Part shown: positions 25,075 through 35,381 of the stretch, piece by piece
Position numbering within the stretch: the stretch's first letter is position 1
How the letters are laid out: every line of letters begins with the position of its first letter
DNA from: Areca catechu
Lineage: Eukaryota > Streptophyta > Magnoliopsida > Arecales > Arecaceae
Length of the DNA: 64,000 bases
Direction: 5' to 3'
Assembly: GCA_021397845.1 (NCBI GenBank)
Contig: CM038040.1
Location: 47,263,088-47,327,087, forward strand
Position numbers and translations under genes: made by a program
Notes under the pieces: model-generated
What the model was told of the DNA's origin: nothing
Seen by the model: the letters and a program-made list of their open reading frames with translations, nothing else
Databases searched by the model: none

Positions 25075-27270
25075 ATGTCTCGTTGGGGTCGCAATTTTCG
25101 TCCCTTGACCAATCCTGATGAGGCTGGGCCTTCTCGGTCGAAGACTCCTTGCTTTGATGAGGAGGAAGAAGTCCACTTCGAAATTTGTAGAAGGCCTCAC
25201 CCCATAGGAATCGTCATAAGGGAGCCTATGGCTCGCCCTCCGTCTCCTCTTCCTGAAGCTTCTTCTAAACCTTTTCGATTGACTGGTCCTGGTGGTATTG
25301 CTTCGACGATAACCGGCGAGGAGCTTTCGATCATTCGGGAGACCTTCGGCATCCCAGATTCCATCCGGCTCTCGATATCATGACCAGGAGAACGGGTCAC
25401 CTCCAGTGGCCCGTGCCAAATTGCCCTTTACGAGGAAACCCTCGCAGGGGGCCTTCGATTCCCGTTTCTTCCCTTCTTTCTTTCCATGCTGAGCCATTAT
25501 GATTTAGTTCCGGCTCAGTTGGTTCTGAATGCAGTCAGGACAATTTTTTGCTTTATCGTCCTCTGCCACTTTCACAGGATCATAGCCCATTTTTTCTTGT
25601 TCAGGATTTTCTTTACCATGAAATGCCACCTGACCGAGGAGGGGTGGTGGTCAATTCTCCATGCCCGAAGGGCATCAAGTTCGAGCTCCCCTCTTCCATC
25701 AAAGGATAGAAGAGCAAATATTTCTTTGCTTCCATCGAGGGGGTCGATTGGGTTTGAAGAGACCTAGATCAGACCCCGAATAGGAACTCTGCTATCGAGA
25801 TGGTGATTGAGAAATTTACGACTAACTCTGCACCGACCAAATCCCTTCTCTCGAGGTTCTGCTGTGGAGCAGAACCTGTTCGAAGTCAGGGTCAGCCCAA
25901 TATGGGAGTTGGGTAAGTTCGGTGCAAGCTTTACTTGTTTTTGTTTTCTGCTTTTCTCCTCAAGCTCGAAACTGACCTCGTTCTCCTTTGTGCAAGCATG
26001 AAGTACTCCATGGATGAACTCCTCGCACTCTCCAGGAAGAGGGGTGCACCGGTGGGGGTCAGAGAGTCCCCATCGAAGAGGGCTCGAAACGAGGATAGCG
26101 CAAGGGTCGCATCCACCGAGCCGAGCAGAAGGATGGCCGAACCTGTCCCGAACCGTCGAGGCAGCAGGACTTGCCCCCCGGTCCGAGAGCCTGACATGGT
26201 CGCCCGGGCCAGGTCCGCTGCCGTCGCTGTGACTCTCCCACCTGAAATTGTCGAGATGGAAGCGAAAGAAGAGCAGGAGAGGAGGGAGCTGCCATTAGCG
26301 GCGCCGTCTGGCATGGCAGCGAGCCCCCACAGAGATTCCAAGATGTCCTCGACTAGTTGCCCTTCGAGATGGCATCGGATGCCTCATTGGTCCGTGATTG
26401 GGCCCTCGTCGAGCGAATGATGGACTTCGCTGTCCAACCGCATGATCGGCGGGAAAAAAATGGGAAGGCTCCTGGCCGATGCCATCCTTGGCACCTTTAT
26501 GTAGCTCTTCTCAATGGGTGCCACTGTCTTTTCCTCTTTCTCTTTCTCTTCTTCTTTTTTTTTTTTGGCTGATATCTTCCTTGGTGCAGCTTGGGATGAA
26601 CCTCTTGCTCATACGAGACTACTACAAAAACTAGGCCAAGAGGGACAAGCAGTGGGCGCTACAGCTTGACTCGCTGGCGGCCGAGGTCAAGCTGAAGATA
26701 GACATGACCTGGGAGGCCGAATAGAAGAGCAAGTAGCTGAGGGCTGAGGCGGCAGGCGCCGAGAAATGCCTCAAAGGCCTGGAGGAGTCCTTGGACCGAG
26801 AGAGGAATCGGGCTAGATGCCAGGCCGAGGAGCTCAAGGCCAGGGAGGCTAGAGTGGAAGAGCTCAGCGCTGAAGTGGCCCAAGAGAGGGAGTAGGCTCA
26901 AACCCTTTGGGTTCAGCTGGAGGTGGCAAAGGAGCGGGCTGCAGCCACCGAGAGGAAGGCTACTGCCGTTGAAGAGAAGGCAATGGTGGCGGTCGACGTA
27001 ATGGAGGCTGCGAAGGAGGCCATCGAGATAGTGCCAAATTACAAAGCCTCGAAGGAGTTCGATGCTGAGTTCCACGAACTGGCCATGGACTCGTTCTTCA
27101 AGGGGTTCGTGTTCTGCCAGTCCAAGGTAGCAGAGCTCATTCTGGACATGAACTTGGATGGGCTCGCCTTCCCGGCTGCTCCGTGCAGGAGCCCAATCTT
27201 GGCTTTGGCCGAATCAGAGGAACCCGTGGCTGCTGTTGATGTAGCCCCACCGCTTGAGGTACTGGAGTAG
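25075..27270 (+). pseudogene. Antisense extra ORF of the Tat-type element (putative 'gypsy type transposon' domain plus coiled coil)
   Basis: From MSRWGRNFRPLTN at 25075 the frame runs through TGEELSIIRETFGIP, GGLRFPFLPFFLSML, LVLNAVRTIFCFIVLCH and TEEGWWSILHAR, then shifts to SSIKG-KSKYFF. This is the pattern of plant proteins annotated as putative gypsy-type transposon (Pfam PF04195-like). Two later blocks follow acceptor-like sites: 26000-26420 (basic, MDELLALSRKRGAP) after TTTGTGCAAG, and 26592-27270 (long Glu/Ala/Lys coiled coil, then MDSFFKGFVFCQSKVAELI) after CTTGGTGCAG. This suggests a spliced transcript. Disruptions: TGA at 25381, a frameshift near 25668, and TAG at 26632, 26722, 26734 and 26893, all in one frame. 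Function is unknown; such antisense ORFs are known in Tat/Grande-like elements. A second copy starts near 62757. Confidence 0.7.
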
Positions 27271-27759
27271 CCCCGTCGCCGGAGGTCCCAGAAGACGTCG
27301 CCCGAACTGTGCGCCATCCCGGGAAGGAGCCAGCGGAGTAGCATAGGAGCCTCCCTTCTTTTTGTACCCCTTCTTTTGTTGTTTCTGTCTGGGTTGCCTG
27401 GCCTGTCGGGGCCCAGAGATAATGTAATACCTTGAAAAATCGTTAATGAAATTTTCTTCTATCCTGCTTGTGTACTTTTGCATTCTCAATACTCTGGCGA
27501 CTTTTCTTCCTTTTCTTCTCAACTGCCTACGTACATGTCTTTGCTGAGGCGTCTAGCCTTGAGCCTTTAAGTCCTTGGGCTCTTTCCTACCAAGCTCCGG
27601 GTACGCGAGATGATTAGGGAGGAAGTCCCTGACTCGTTGAGTCGTTCCCACCTCATGAGCAGCATGGCAATAGGGCTTCGTGTGTTTCCTCGAAAGAGGT
27701 CTATTCGACCTCGGGTGGAACCATCTCCAAGCACGCACGGCGCAACCGAGCCAGGATGC

Positions 27760-28325
27760 TACACTCGGTGGGCCCACCATGTGACTATGAGGTGCCGGGC
27801 TTCAAGAGTTTCCAGGCTTGAGATGCCGAGCTTCAGGTGACTATGAGGCGCCATTACTGGTCTCGACCTCGAGGGAGTCACCTGCCGAAGGAGAGAGAGC
27901 ATGAGCTCGACTTCGGCCAGGACGTCTCGACCTCGAGGGAGCCACCTGGTGAAGGAGTTCGGAGAGAGCCGGAGCTCGACTTCGATCAGGGCATCTTGAC
28001 CTCGAAGGAGCCACCTTGCGAAGGGTCTGAAGAGAGAGACAGATCTCGATTTCGGCCAAGGCATCTCGACCTAGAGGGAGTCACCTGGCGAAGGAGTCCG
28101 GAGAGAGCCGGAGCTTGACTTTGGCCAAGGCATCTCAACCTCGAGGAGCCACCTGGCAAAGGAGTCCGAAGAGAGACAGAGCTCGACTTCAGCTAGGACG
28201 TCTCGACCTCGTGGGACCCACTTGTCGAAGGAGTCCAGAGAGAACCGTTTGACATGGCAGCTTCCTCTGACGTGGCATCTGACTGGGTCTGACATAGGTT
28301 CCATGTTAGCGATCCTGTCACATCA
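27760..28325 (-). repeat. Partial 5' LTR of the antisense-ORF element
   Basis: The part from about 27900 to 28325 matches the right half of the LTR at 23221-24527, including about six 69-bp tandem units and the end GTCACATCA. The left boundary is uncertain. The full LTR length would overlap the ORF, so this copy must have lost its inner part together with gag-pol. Confidence 0.55.
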
Positions 28326-28765
28326 ATAATAAATATTTTACATTCCAAAATATAATAAATATATCATAATTTATAAAAAAATTAATAAAAATCTTTTAAA
28401 ATTAATATTTTTTAAAAATTAGAAAAAATTAAAAAATATGAAAAATAATAATATGATATTATAATAATATATCATGACATGTTTTATATTATAATAAATA
28501 TTTCATATTCCAAAATATAATAAATATATTATAATTTACAAAAAATTAATGAAAATCTTGAAAAATTAATATTTTTTTAAAATCAAAAAAAATAAAAAAA
28601 TTAAGAAAAATAATAATATGATATTATAATATATTATAACATGTTTTATATTATAATAAATATAATATTATTATCTTATTATATTTATATAATATAATAT
28701 AAATATATATTATATTATATATATTTATAATATATATAAATATTTATCATAATATTTATAATAGA
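28326..28765 (+). repeat. Left AT-rich arm of the foldback-like element, inner part
   Basis: Pairs as an inverted repeat with about 33941-34240. It contains two direct copies of a block of about 170 bp (each with CAAAATATAATAAATAT and ATGTTTTATATTATAATAAAT). Two such copies also exist in the right arm. Confidence 0.7.
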
Positions 28766-29273
28766 TCCTTGCCAACCGGATCGGTGACAGCACCTTGACG
28801 GTCGGACCGGTGGTAGGACCTTGGTAGTCGAAATGGTGGCAGGATCCTGGTGACTGGACCAGTGATCGGACCGGTGGCAGGACCTTGATGGCCGGACTGG
28901 TGGCAGAACCCTAGCAATCGGACTGGTGGCAGGACCATGGCGATCGAACCTGTGGCATGATCCTAATAGTCGAACAAGCGATCAGACCGATGGCAGGATT
29001 CTTGCGGCCGGACCAGTGATCAAACCAATGGCAGGATCCTTGCCGACCAGACCGGTGGCAGGACCCTAGTGATTAGACCAGTGGCATGACCTTAACGATT
29101 AGACTAGCAATCAGACCGGTGGCAATACATTATCGGTCAGACCAGTGACAGGATCCTGACAGTCGGATCGGTGATAGGATCCTGATGACCGGACCGGCGG
29201 TGAGACTAGTGGTAGAACCTTATCGGCCGGATCGATGGTAGAACCTTGGCAGTCAGATCGGTGGCAGGACCTT
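28766..29273 (+). repeat. GC-rich sub-repeat array, left arm, first part
   Basis: About 20 diverged head-to-tail units of roughly 26 bp (consensus around ACCGGTGGCAGGACCCTGGCG). The open frames here follow from the repeat and are not genes. The array is cut at 29273 by an LTR element and resumes at 32202. Confidence 0.8.
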
Positions 29274-30578
29274 TGTTGCCCAATGATGATGCAACCCAAA
29301 AGGGGGGATGAATTGGATTTTAAAAACTTTTTTCAAGTATGTGCCAACAAAGTGCTAATATGTTTCCAAAGGTATTTGTGTGATCAAGATAATATGCAAC
29401 GAATTAATAAAGTAAATGCATAAATAAAACAATCACACAAATACAACAAATTTATAGTGGTTCAGTGCACTCCAAGGCACTTACATCCACTCTCAAAGTT
29501 TTCCTTGGAAATTCTACTATAATCACTAAGATTACAGCCGATTAGTTTTCTGGGCTCACAACTCAAAATCCAACTTATTTTCACCGGGCTCACAAGTCAA
29601 ACCCCTTGATTTTCTGGGCTAACCAAAAATCCCTTGTTGGTTTTGTCACTTAGGCTCACCAACAACCTTCATTGTTTTTATCATATAGGCTAACCAAAAA
29701 TCTAGATGGTTTTTACAAGGCTCACCAACAACCTAGATGGTTTTCACAAGGCTCACCAACAACCTAGATACTAGTTTCAATTCTATTGAAACTAGTAAGC
29801 AATACAAGTACAGGAATGACAATGAAAATATAAAAGCTTTCTTATAAAAAGCAGATATTTCGTTGAGGCACTTGATTGATGTTGTTGAGCTTGTCTCCAT
29901 ATTGTTGAAGCTTCAAAGGATGCTTGAAGATGAGGACTTGGAAGTTTCTTTTCACTTTTCAATCCTTGGAGGCTCAACTCTCAACATTTTGAATCCTTAA
30001 AGTATTTTCAGTTGGATCTTCAAAGGATTATCGTAATTAATCCATTTCTTCTTCTTCCCCTTGAGCTTGGTGGTGTTTAAATAGCCCTCCAAATCTTGAT
30101 TGACCATTTATGACCACTGGAGGAGAAAATCTAGTCGTTTGAGCCAAGTTGAGCAAGTTCTATGCTTCAGAAAAACTAGCTGTTACGATCTAAGTATCGA
30201 TACTTCATCTTCATGAGTCGACACCTTGAGTCGATACTTGGTTTCCATGAATCGACACTTGTTCAAAAAAGTCTTCTGAAGCTTTCTGAAATGCATTGGT
30301 ATGTCAACACTTCATATGGTGAGTCGACACTTGATCAAACTCCTGAAATCTGCTCGTTCTCTCTTCTGTTTGGTCTCAGGCATTGAGTTGACACTTTACT
30401 ATTCATAAGTCGACACTTGAGTTGACACTTGGATTTCATGAGTCGATACTTGGCTGTACCAGTGCTGAAACTTCTCTAAATTCAATTCTTAAATACATGT
30501 AACTGATTAACACACTTAACGTACAATTAGTACTCAAATATACTTAAATGTTTTGCATAATCAAAACCAGAGTCAATA
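29274..30578 (-). repeat. 3' LTR of the short LTR element
   Basis: Direct repeat of 30907-32201. Its minus-strand start is TATTGACTC, where the other copy has TGTTGAATC, so the terminal TG is mutated. It has several GAGTCGACACTTG-like words near 30195-30440. Confidence 0.8.
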
Positions 30579-30906
30579 ATCTTCCCCTTTTTGATAATGA
30601 CAAAATCTTTAAGTATATAAACAAGGTAAGCTCAAAAATAAATATAACATGCTCCAAAAGATTAACAATAAGCATAGAGCAATGTAGCAATAAAAAATAT
30701 TGAGCTCCCCCTCAAAATATGATCTAAAAATAATTTTTCAAAAACTCCTCCACAACATATGATTTGTAAATACTTTTCAAAAAATTTCAAAAATTTCAAA
30801 CTTTCAAACTTGAGCTGCCATGATCTTTAATTCAAAATTATTGGATTTATTCACTGAGTACTAAGTTTTGATACCACGGCACAGAGTACCGAGCTATGAT
30901 ACCAAA
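30579..30906 (-). other. Interior of the short LTR element (primer site, no ORF, polypurine tract)
   Basis: Contains the tRNA-Met-type primer binding site next to the 5' LTR and a purine-rich tract next to the 3' LTR (both minus strand). There is no coding frame between them. Confidence 0.75.
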
Positions 30907-32201
30907 TGTTGCCCAGTGATGATGCAACCCAAGAGGGGGGTGAATTGGATTTTAAAAACTTTTTTCTAGTGCTGGCAAAGTGCTAATATGTTTCCAAAGA
31001 TATTTAGCTGATCAAGATAATATGCAGCAGAATTAATAAAGTAAATGCACAAAGAAAACAATCACACTAACACAACAAATTTATAGTGGTTCAGTACACT
31101 CCAAGGCACCTACATCCACTCCCCCAAGGTTTCCTTGGGAATCCACTATAATCACTAAGATTACAGCCAATTAGTTTTCCCAGCTCACTAATCAAAACCC
31201 AATTTGTTTTTACCGGGCTAACAAGTCAAACTCCTTGGTTTTCCGGGCTAACCAAAAATCCTTTGTTGGTTTTGTCATTTAGGCTCACCAACAACCTTCT
31301 TGGTTTTTGTCACATAGGCTAACCAAAAACCTAGATGGTTTTTACAAGGCTCACTAACAACCTAGATGGTTTTGACAATGCTCATCAACAACCTAAATAC
31401 TAGTTTCAATTCCATTAAAACTAGTAAGCAATACAAGTACAGGAATGACAATGAAAATATAAAAGCTTTCTTGCAAAAAGCAGATATTTCGTTAAGGCAC
31501 TTGATTGATGTTGAAGCTTCAAATGATGCTTAGCTTCTTTTCACTTTTCAATCCTTGGAGGCTCAACTCTCAACATTTTAAATCCTTAAAGTATTTTCAA
31601 TTAGATCTTCAAAGGATTCTCTTAATTAATCCATTTCTTCTTCTTCCCCTTGAGCGTGATGGTGTTTAAATAACCCTCCAAATCTTGATTGACCGTTTAT
31701 GACCGTTGGAGAAGAAAATCTAGTTGTTTGAGCCAAGTTGGAAAAATTCTGTACTTCAGAAAAACTAGCCGTTACAGTCCAAGTATCGACACTTCATCTT
31801 CATGAGTCGACACATTGAGTCGACACTTGGTTTCCATGAGTCGATACTTGTTCAAAAAAATCTTCTGAAGCTTTCTAAAATGCACCGGTGTGTTGACACT
31901 TTATATGGTGAGTCGACACCATGAGTCGACACTTCAGTCCATGAGTCGACACTTAACCAAACTCCTGAAATCTGCTCATTCTATCTTCTATTAGGTCTCG
32001 GGCCTTGAGTCGACACTTCACTATTCATGAGTCGATACTTGAGTCGATACTTGAATTTCATGAGCCGATACTTAGCTATACCGATGCTGAAACTTCTCTA
32101 AATTTAATTCTTAAGTACCTGTAACTGATTAATACACTTAACACATAATTAGTACTCAAATATACTTAAGTATTTTGTCATAATCAAAACCAGATTCAAC
32201 A
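30907..32201 (-). repeat. 5' LTR of the short LTR element
   Basis: Ends are TGTTGAATCTGG (32201) and GGGCAACA (30907) on the minus strand. Between about 31770 and 32070 the word GAGTCGACACTT and close variants recur many times. Confidence 0.8.
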
Positions 32202-33940
32202 ACCTTGGTAGCCAGACCGGTGACCGGACCTTACAGGCAGGACCTTAGTGGTCAGACCGATGGCACGACCTTGGCGGCTGAACAGACGATCAGACCGGTG
32301 GCAGTCCTTGCCAGTCGGACTGGTGACAGGACCCTGGCGGTCGAACCGATGGTAGGACCCTGATAGCCGAACCGATGGTAGGACCCTGATGGCCGAACCA
32401 ATGGTTAGACTTGCCGGCCAGACTAGTGGCAGGATCTTGGTGGCCGGACCGGTGGCAGGACCCTATACGGTCGAACCGGTGGCACGACCCTGGCGACCGA
32501 ACTGGTGACAAGATCCTAGAGGTCGAAACGATGGCAGGAACCTGGTAGCTGGACCGTTAGTCAGACCGGTGGCAAGACCTTGCTGATCAAACCAGTGGCA
32601 TGACCCTAGTGACTGGTCCAGTCGGCAAGGTCCTGCCACGGTCCAACTACCAAGGTCCTGCCACTGGTCCGATCACCAGGGTCCTGCCATCAGTCCGACC
32701 ACCACGGTCCTGCCATCGATCCAGTCGGCAAGGTTCTGCCACCGATCCAGTCGACAAGGTTCTGCCACCGGTCTAATCACCGGTTCGGTCGCCATGGTCC
32801 TACCACCGTCTAACCACCAGTCCGGTCACCAGGGTCTTACCACCGATCCGATCACCAGGGTCCTGCCACCAATCCGATCGCCAGGGTCCTGCCATCAATC
32901 CGGATGCCATGATCCTATCATCGGTCCAACTGCCAGGGCCCTGCCATCGATCCGACCACCAGGGTCCTGCCACTGGTCCGGTCGGCAAGGTTCTGCCACC
33001 GATCCTGTCAGCAAGGTTCTGCCACCGGTCCTGTCGACAAGGTTCTGCCACCAGTCTGATTGTCGGTCCGGTCACTAGGGTCCTGTGACATGTCTAACCA
33101 CTGGTCTAGCCACCAAGGTCCTCGGACCGGTCCAATCGCCAGGGTCCTGCCACCGGTTCAATTGCTAGGATCCTCTACCAGTCCGGCTGTCAGGGTTCTG
33201 CCACCAATCTGATAGCCGGTCCGGCCACCAAGGTCCTGCCACCATTCCTACTACCAGGGTCCTGCCATCGGTCTGATCGCCGATCCGGCCACCAAGGTTC
33301 TGCCACCGTCCGATTGCTTGGGTCCTGCCACCGATCCGATCGCCAGGGTTCTGCTTCTAGTCCGACCGTCAGGGTCCTGCCACCAGTCTGATAGCCGGTC
33401 TGACCACCAGGATCTTGCCACCATTCCAACTGCTAGGGTCATGCCACCGGTCCAACCATCAGGGTCCTGCCACCGGTCCGACCGTCAGGGTCCTGCCATC
33501 GATCCGATCGCCATGGTCCTATCACTGGTCCGATCGCTAGGGTCCTGCTACCGATCTAACCGCCAGAATCCTGCCACCGGTTTGATCACCAGTCCGACCA
33601 CTAGGATCCTGCCATCATTCCGACTGCCAGGGTCCTACCATCGATCTGACTGTCGATCATGCCACCAGGATCCTGCCACCAGTCCGGCCGTCAGGGTCCT
33701 GCCACCGGTCCGACCGCCAGAATCCTGCTATCGATCCAACTGCTAGAATCCTATCACCGGTCCAACTACCAAGATCTTATCACCGGTTCGACCACCAGGA
33801 TCCTGCTACCGGTCCAACCATCAGGATCCTGCCATCGATCTGATCACCGATCCGCCACCAGGGTCCTGCCACCATTCCAACTACTAGGATCTACTACTGG
33901 TCCGGTCGCCAGGATCCTGTCATCGAATCGACCGACAAGG
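32202..33940 (+). repeat. GC-rich sub-repeat array with orientation switch near 32617
   Basis: Diverged units of roughly 26 bp. From 32202 to about 32610 they read GGTGGCAGGACC; from about 32624 to 33940 they read the reverse complement, GGTCCTGCCACC. The switch point, GACTGGTCCAGTC (32611-32623), is a palindrome with a one-base centre. Long open frames here come from the repeat and are not genes. Confidence 0.85.
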
Positions 33941-34680
33941 ATCTATTATAAATATTATAATAAATATTTATTTATATCATAAATATGTATAATATAATTT
34001 ATATTTTTATTATATTATATAAATATAGTAAGATAATAATATTATTTTTCTTATAATATAAAACATGTCATAATATATTGTTATAATATCATATTATTAT
34101 CTTTCTTTTTTTACTTTTTCTAATTTAAAAAAATTTAATTTTTAAATATTTTTATTATTTTTTTAAAATTATAATATATTTATTATAGTTTGGAATATAA
34201 AATATTTATTATAATATAAAACATGTCAAAATATATTATTATAATATTGTATTATTATTTTTATTTTTTATTTTTTATTTTTTATTTTTTTAGAAAAATA
34301 ATTAATCTTTAAATATTTTTTATTTTTTGTAAATTATAATATATTTGTTATATTTTGAAATATAAAGTATTTTTTAAAATATAAGATATATCATAATATA
34401 TTATTAAATAATATATATTAAATCTTAAGTAGAAGTATAAAAAATAAATTTTGATCAATTGAAATCGACTTTCTAAAAACGATTTCAATTTGAATTTAAA
34501 ATCATTTTTTTTAAAAATAATTTTTATCAAATCAATTATTCAACATCTAGGTTGATAAATATATTACCATACACTTATTTTTATAAACATTTATTATATT
34601 TATATTATTTTAAAAAAATTCTAATTAAAATGATTGGTTTGGTTTGGTACATTTCAAATAAAACGGTTCGATCCAATTTA
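33941..34680 (-). repeat. Right AT-rich arm of the foldback-like element
   Basis: Inverted, diverged copy of the left AT-rich arm (22835-23217 plus 28326-28765). It is uninterrupted, so it shows the original state of the site where the Tat element inserted in the left arm. Confidence 0.75.
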
Positions 34681-34970
34681 GACCTGATTTACATAGGATC
34701 ACTCAGTTACGAAATTTTAATTTATTATGTCACATTAACCGACATGAATTCCAACATGATATAATATGACATCATACCGATCAATTATTGATACAGTTAT
34801 CGATACTGGTTCAAAACGAAATGGCAAATAAAACCTTGGTATTCAAATGGTGCCCAAATGCTGAACATGTAACTTACTTTACAGTACCGGGGACAATGTA
34901 CATATTAGGTACAATCTAATCGAGAGGGTTCGCTCCGGACAAAATCCCGACATCAGGCATAGCCCTCGCA

Positions 34971-35381
34971 TAGAAATGGCAACAGGTCATGTTTGGATCG
35001 GATCATCCAAATTCATACCCATCTCATTAAAAAATTATCCATCCCGTATCCATCTCGGATCAGATATAAAAAAATTACATGTAAATCGAATCAAATCGAA
35101 TATATCCAATATCATAAAATTTAGTTTATTTAAAAACTAAACGGATAGAATCGAATCGAATATATCCATCCCATATCAAATTTATTTAAATATTTTATAA
35201 ACATAATTTTTTTATATATATAAACAGATCGGATTCAGATCGGGATATACTACTATCCGTACCCGATCCGAACCCGAGTCGAATTTTTTTTATCTAACCC
35301 ATATCTGTTTATAAATTAGATGAATCGAATTTTACCCATCCCATTAAAATTAAATCGGATCGGAAAAAATTACCATCCCTA
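34971..35381. mobile_element. Old non-autonomous hAT-like element
   Basis: Imperfect terminal inverted repeats, TAGAAATGGCAAC at the left and TTACCATCCCTA at the right, enclose about 410 bp rich in GGATCGGAT and CCCGATCCGAACCCG words. Such words are usual in plant hAT-type MITEs. No clear 8-bp target duplication remains (4 of 8 match), which fits an old insertion. Confidence 0.5.

Larger units (their letters stand above)
23218..28325 (-). mobile_element. Tat-type LTR element carrying an antisense extra ORF, gag-pol deleted
   Basis: The element sits in the left foldback arm between ATAAT copies (23213-23217 and 28326-28330). The empty site can be read from the right arm, which runs straight through TATTATAATAAATATTTTA. 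Two direct repeats sharing a tandem array and the end CACATCA (24521-24527 and 28319-28325) are its LTRs. The minus-strand polypurine-like GTGGAAGGCAAA before TGATG (just right of 24527) makes the left LTR the 3' LTR, so the element reads leftward. Between the LTRs there is no gag or pol, only an ORF on the opposite strand. The right LTR appears truncated. Confidence 0.7.
29274..32201 (-). mobile_element. Short non-autonomous LTR retrotransposon (large LTRs, 328-bp interior)
   Basis: Two direct repeats of about 1.3 kb (29274-30578 and 30907-32201) flank only 328 bp. The target duplication is ACCTT (29269-29273 and 32202-32206). On the minus strand the 5' LTR (32201-30907) ends GGGCAACA. It is followed at once by TTTGGTATCATAGC, close to the initiator-Met primer site TGGTATCAGAGC. 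A polypurine tract (AAAAAGGGGAAG) precedes the 3' LTR at 30578. No gag or pol is left. Whether it is a deleted autonomous element or a TRIM/LARD-like family cannot be told here. The lineage is not identified. Confidence 0.85.
22835..34680. mobile_element. Foldback-like element: a giant nested inverted repeat
   Basis: Remove two later LTR insertions (23218-28325 and 29274-32201) and the two halves are reverse complements. The left AT-rich arm is 22835-23217 plus 28326-28765; it pairs with the right AT-rich arm, 33941-34680. Matching blocks include TGACATGTTTTATATTATAA, GATTTAATA-ATATTATTTAATAATATATTA and GGTAATATATT. Inside, 28766-29273 plus 32202-32610 (units reading GGTGGCAGGACC) pair with 32624-33940 (units reading GGTCCTGCCACC). 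The arm junctions match on both sides (AATAGATCCTTG and CAAGGATCTATT). No transposase gene is seen. Foldback transposons have this layout of long, modular, sub-repeat-rich arms; a large MULE-like element is the alternative. Outer ends and target duplication are not resolved. Confidence 0.75.

Noticed and set aside
27837..28118. Plus-strand frames in the LTR tandem array
   Set aside because: Repeats of the 69-bp unit read in another frame; no independent evidence.
33318..33982. Long plus-strand frames rich in Pro, Ser, Cys and His (up to 142 codons)
   Set aside because: They run through the 26-bp sub-repeat array of the foldback-like element, so open length and composition follow from the repeat. 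Frames exist on both strands.
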